In this document: positions 61,870 through 64,000 of the stretch, in pieces
Numbering within the stretch: the stretch's first letter is position 1
How the letters are laid out: every line of letters begins with the position of its first letter
DNA from: Daphnia carinata
Taxonomy: Eukaryota; Arthropoda; Branchiopoda; Diplostraca; Daphniidae
NCBI RefSeq assembly: GCF_022539665.2
Contig: NC_081336.1
Coordinates: 806,001 to 870,000 of the forward strand
Length of the DNA: 64,000 nucleotides
Direction: 5' to 3'
Program-made: the position numbers and the translations under genes
Notes under the pieces: generated by a model
Told to the model about the DNA's origin: nothing
The model's input: only the letters and a program-made list of their open reading frames with translations
Databases searched by the model: none

Positions 61870-63954
61870 TCTTTATTTCACTTGTCTCGTACTCAAGCGT
61901 GTGGTCCACCTGCTGGGACATTAGCCAAAAATTAAACAAAAAAAGTTACTACCTTAACGTCTAGAACAAGCAGAGTACTAAAAACGATTTGCGTTGCGTG
62001 TGGAGCATTTGCATAGGTTTTGTCAACGACGTAAAGAAAAAAAACAACCAGATATCTCGTCGAGAAGATCGTAGCCAAAGATTTGGCTGTCAAGGTGTAG
62101 ATAGCAATAAACATTTGCAAAGGATAGTACCTGAAAAGGTAGGATCCACGCATTTCTTCGTCGCGACCTTTCTCCGAGTTTATTCACCGATAAGCAGCTG
62201 GCGCATTTTGTATGTAGAGTGCCAAACCTTGTCCCGATACCCTTCCCGTGAACTTTATCTTCATTGCCATTTGAGAAAACGCGTTGAAACATAAACGAGA
62301 GAGCACTTAAGGAAGTGCTGGTACGTTTCAGACTCAATGGTCAAATACTGCAATTTCCTTAACTAGGCTTTGACTTCGCGAAGGGCATTGTGCCGCATCA
62401 AGGGCGAGATGCTGTGACCATATGTGTGAATTGCAAATTTACCTGCAGCACAGACGCTTGATTCGAATTTTAGAAGTACAACAAACGGCCCGCCGTTTGA
62501 GGAAGGAATTCGTTGGATACATGTAAAAAACACGACAGGTCACGAAACCCAATCTAGTTACCTATTAATCAACTTGAAGGATTGCTATAAAGCTATGCAC
62601 GATCACCTTTCAATGCCGACGTGAACTCGGCGAGGACATTGGCAAGGTTAAAGCCCTGAAATTGGCAACTGGAAAAATCGTCTGCAACTAAATATTTAGA
62701 GGGAAGGGTACGATTTTTACGAAGATGTTGCCAAATCGTTGGTGCGAGCAGTATCGATAATGGTGGATGTTTTCACGATGGAGAAAGGTGTGATGCGAAT
62801 CTGCTGAAATATCTCTTTTTTCTCACCTATCTATGCAAATCTAATTGTATGCAACAGGTTGGCATTGACCTTAGTAAAAAAGTAAATGGATAAAGGTATT
62901 TAAAATTTACTTTTAAAAAGGGTTATTCAACTTGGTCACTTCAGTGTTGTAGACAATGGTGTATTTGAAAAAAAGAAATATCATTTTTAAAATTCTTCCA
63001 TCGTTAAAATCGAACAAATTGTTTGAAAGCATAGATGTGCTAGTATTAACGTTCGTGTTTGTTTGAATTTTGCCGACGTTGCCCTAAGAAATTATAGTTT
63101 TCACATCTGTTCATAAATCTTAAGTAATGCAAGGAGGGTTTTCTAAGAGCTATTTCTGGTGACAAGGGTGTGCACTTTGCTTGAGATATCATGAAGACGT
63201 CTTTTCAATACACTTGAAATACGTTAACAATTCGCCGTAGCTCGTTCCAGCCATGCATATCGAAACATCTAAAGTTATATAAGTTGATTGTTGGAGTTGT
63301 CTATCACGGGTTGGCGACCACAAGTTTATGGCTATTTTGGTTTACACGTTTGTGGCATTTGTGCCATTATGGTTTGCCATTGCACTGGTCTTTAAAATAG
63401 TTTCGACATATCTACAGAAAATGTATAAGGAATTTACTTAATAACCCTTTTGTGTGAATAGGAAATGTAAGATTCTTTCATTGCAACGGGAACCCAAATG
63501 ATAGGAATGCGTAATTTTTTGCATAAAAGCAAGTAGTAATTTCCAAGTCCGTGTCTCGAGATTTGACTCCATACGTTTTTGATAGTTTCAAAACAGAAAC
63601 AACAAAACTTATAAAGGTCTGTAAGTTAGCAGTTCTCATTTGATGTGCGATTAAAGTGTTTTATCTTCAACCGACATATTTCTGAAAAAAAATTCAAGTT
63701 AAATGTTATTTAAAGTAAGAAAAAAACAATCCTACTAGATTGATTGAAACCTTAACAAAGAGAAAACCCAATTTCAGGTACAAATTACACCATGCCAACA
63801 CCATGTGATATCTAAATACATTAAACCTAAACTACTCCATGCTAGTGACATAATTTGATTGCTAGTGCAAAGAATCCCAAGAACAATTATACGCAACACA
63901 ATGCGGGTTATAAACAATACAAGATTCACAACGCCAAGATTTCATTTAAAGCAC
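61870..63954. other. Intergenic, nothing supported
   Basis: Between the CUB-D promoter and the tail of the next paralogue. AT-rich, short frames only. Confidence 0.4.
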
Positions 63955-64000
63955 TTAATAATCAAGACAAAATCCAGTGTTCAAGATATCACTTCTGGCG
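63955..64000 (-). CDS. C-terminal end of a fifth CUB-like paralogue (E), cut by the window edge
   Basis: The last 46 bases read on the minus strand as ARSDILNTGFCLDY and stop, aligned with the NTGFCLDYQE ends of paralogues A-D. The stop comes directly after DY, so this copy lacks the last two or three residues (Gln-Glu-x) seen in all sisters. Orientation and spacing continue the array. The rest lies beyond position 64000. Confidence 0.75.
   Translation of the reverse strand, partial: ARSDILNTGFCLDY

Overview
The window is nuclear DNA from an animal, most likely a crustacean of the Daphnia type. Genes are split by many short introns (about 55-100 bases) with GT/GC donors and AG acceptors. There is a single-chain animal-type glutamate synthase, arthropod-like MTF-1 and SDE2, and a tandem family of secreted CUB-like proteins of the kind expanded in arthropods. 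No prokaryotic or organellar features are present. The taxonomic call is inference; no search was run.

Layout. 1-4.2 kb: the 5' part of a sestrin gene on the minus strand (three clear exons plus a His/Ala-rich first-exon candidate), running off the left edge. 4.5-15.3 kb: about 11 kb of AT-rich, homopolymer-rich DNA with no gene I can support, but with several perfect TGACGTCA (CRE) octamers and a few exon-like snippets. 15.3-23.9 kb: a complete 24-exon glutamate synthase (GOGAT, 2096 residues) on the plus strand. 24.4-26.5 kb: MTF-1 (614 residues, six C2H2 fingers, Cys clusters) on the minus strand, divergent from SDE2 (385 residues) at 26.7-28.1 kb across a 158-base shared promoter. 28.3-29.0 kb: an intronless GNAT acetyltransferase, convergent with SDE2.

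29-38 kb is repeat-rich. An incomplete tandem duplication (module A, then B) flanks a 269-residue ORF holding two retropepsin-like domains in one chain, present in only one of the two copies. 38.7-64 kb holds four complete nine-exon paralogues (CUB-A, -B, -C, -D) and the tail of a fifth, all on the minus strand, each complete copy with a TATA box about 100 bases before its ATG. Between CUB-C and CUB-D lies a near-perfect inverted repeat with arms of about 0.97 kb and a 557-base spacer carrying three tRNA-like sequences.

How the genes relate: sestrin (redox/nutrient stress), MTF-1 (metal and oxidative stress) and GOGAT (nitrogen assimilation) are separate housekeeping or stress genes with no sign of shared transcription, apart from the MTF-1/SDE2 promoter. 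The CUB cluster is a lineage-type tandem expansion whose members look partly homogenised: CUB-D resembles CUB-A in exons 3-7 but CUB-B in exons 8-9. The least ordinary items are the double-retropepsin ORF, the large palindrome with tRNA-like sequences, and the mosaic CUB paralogues.
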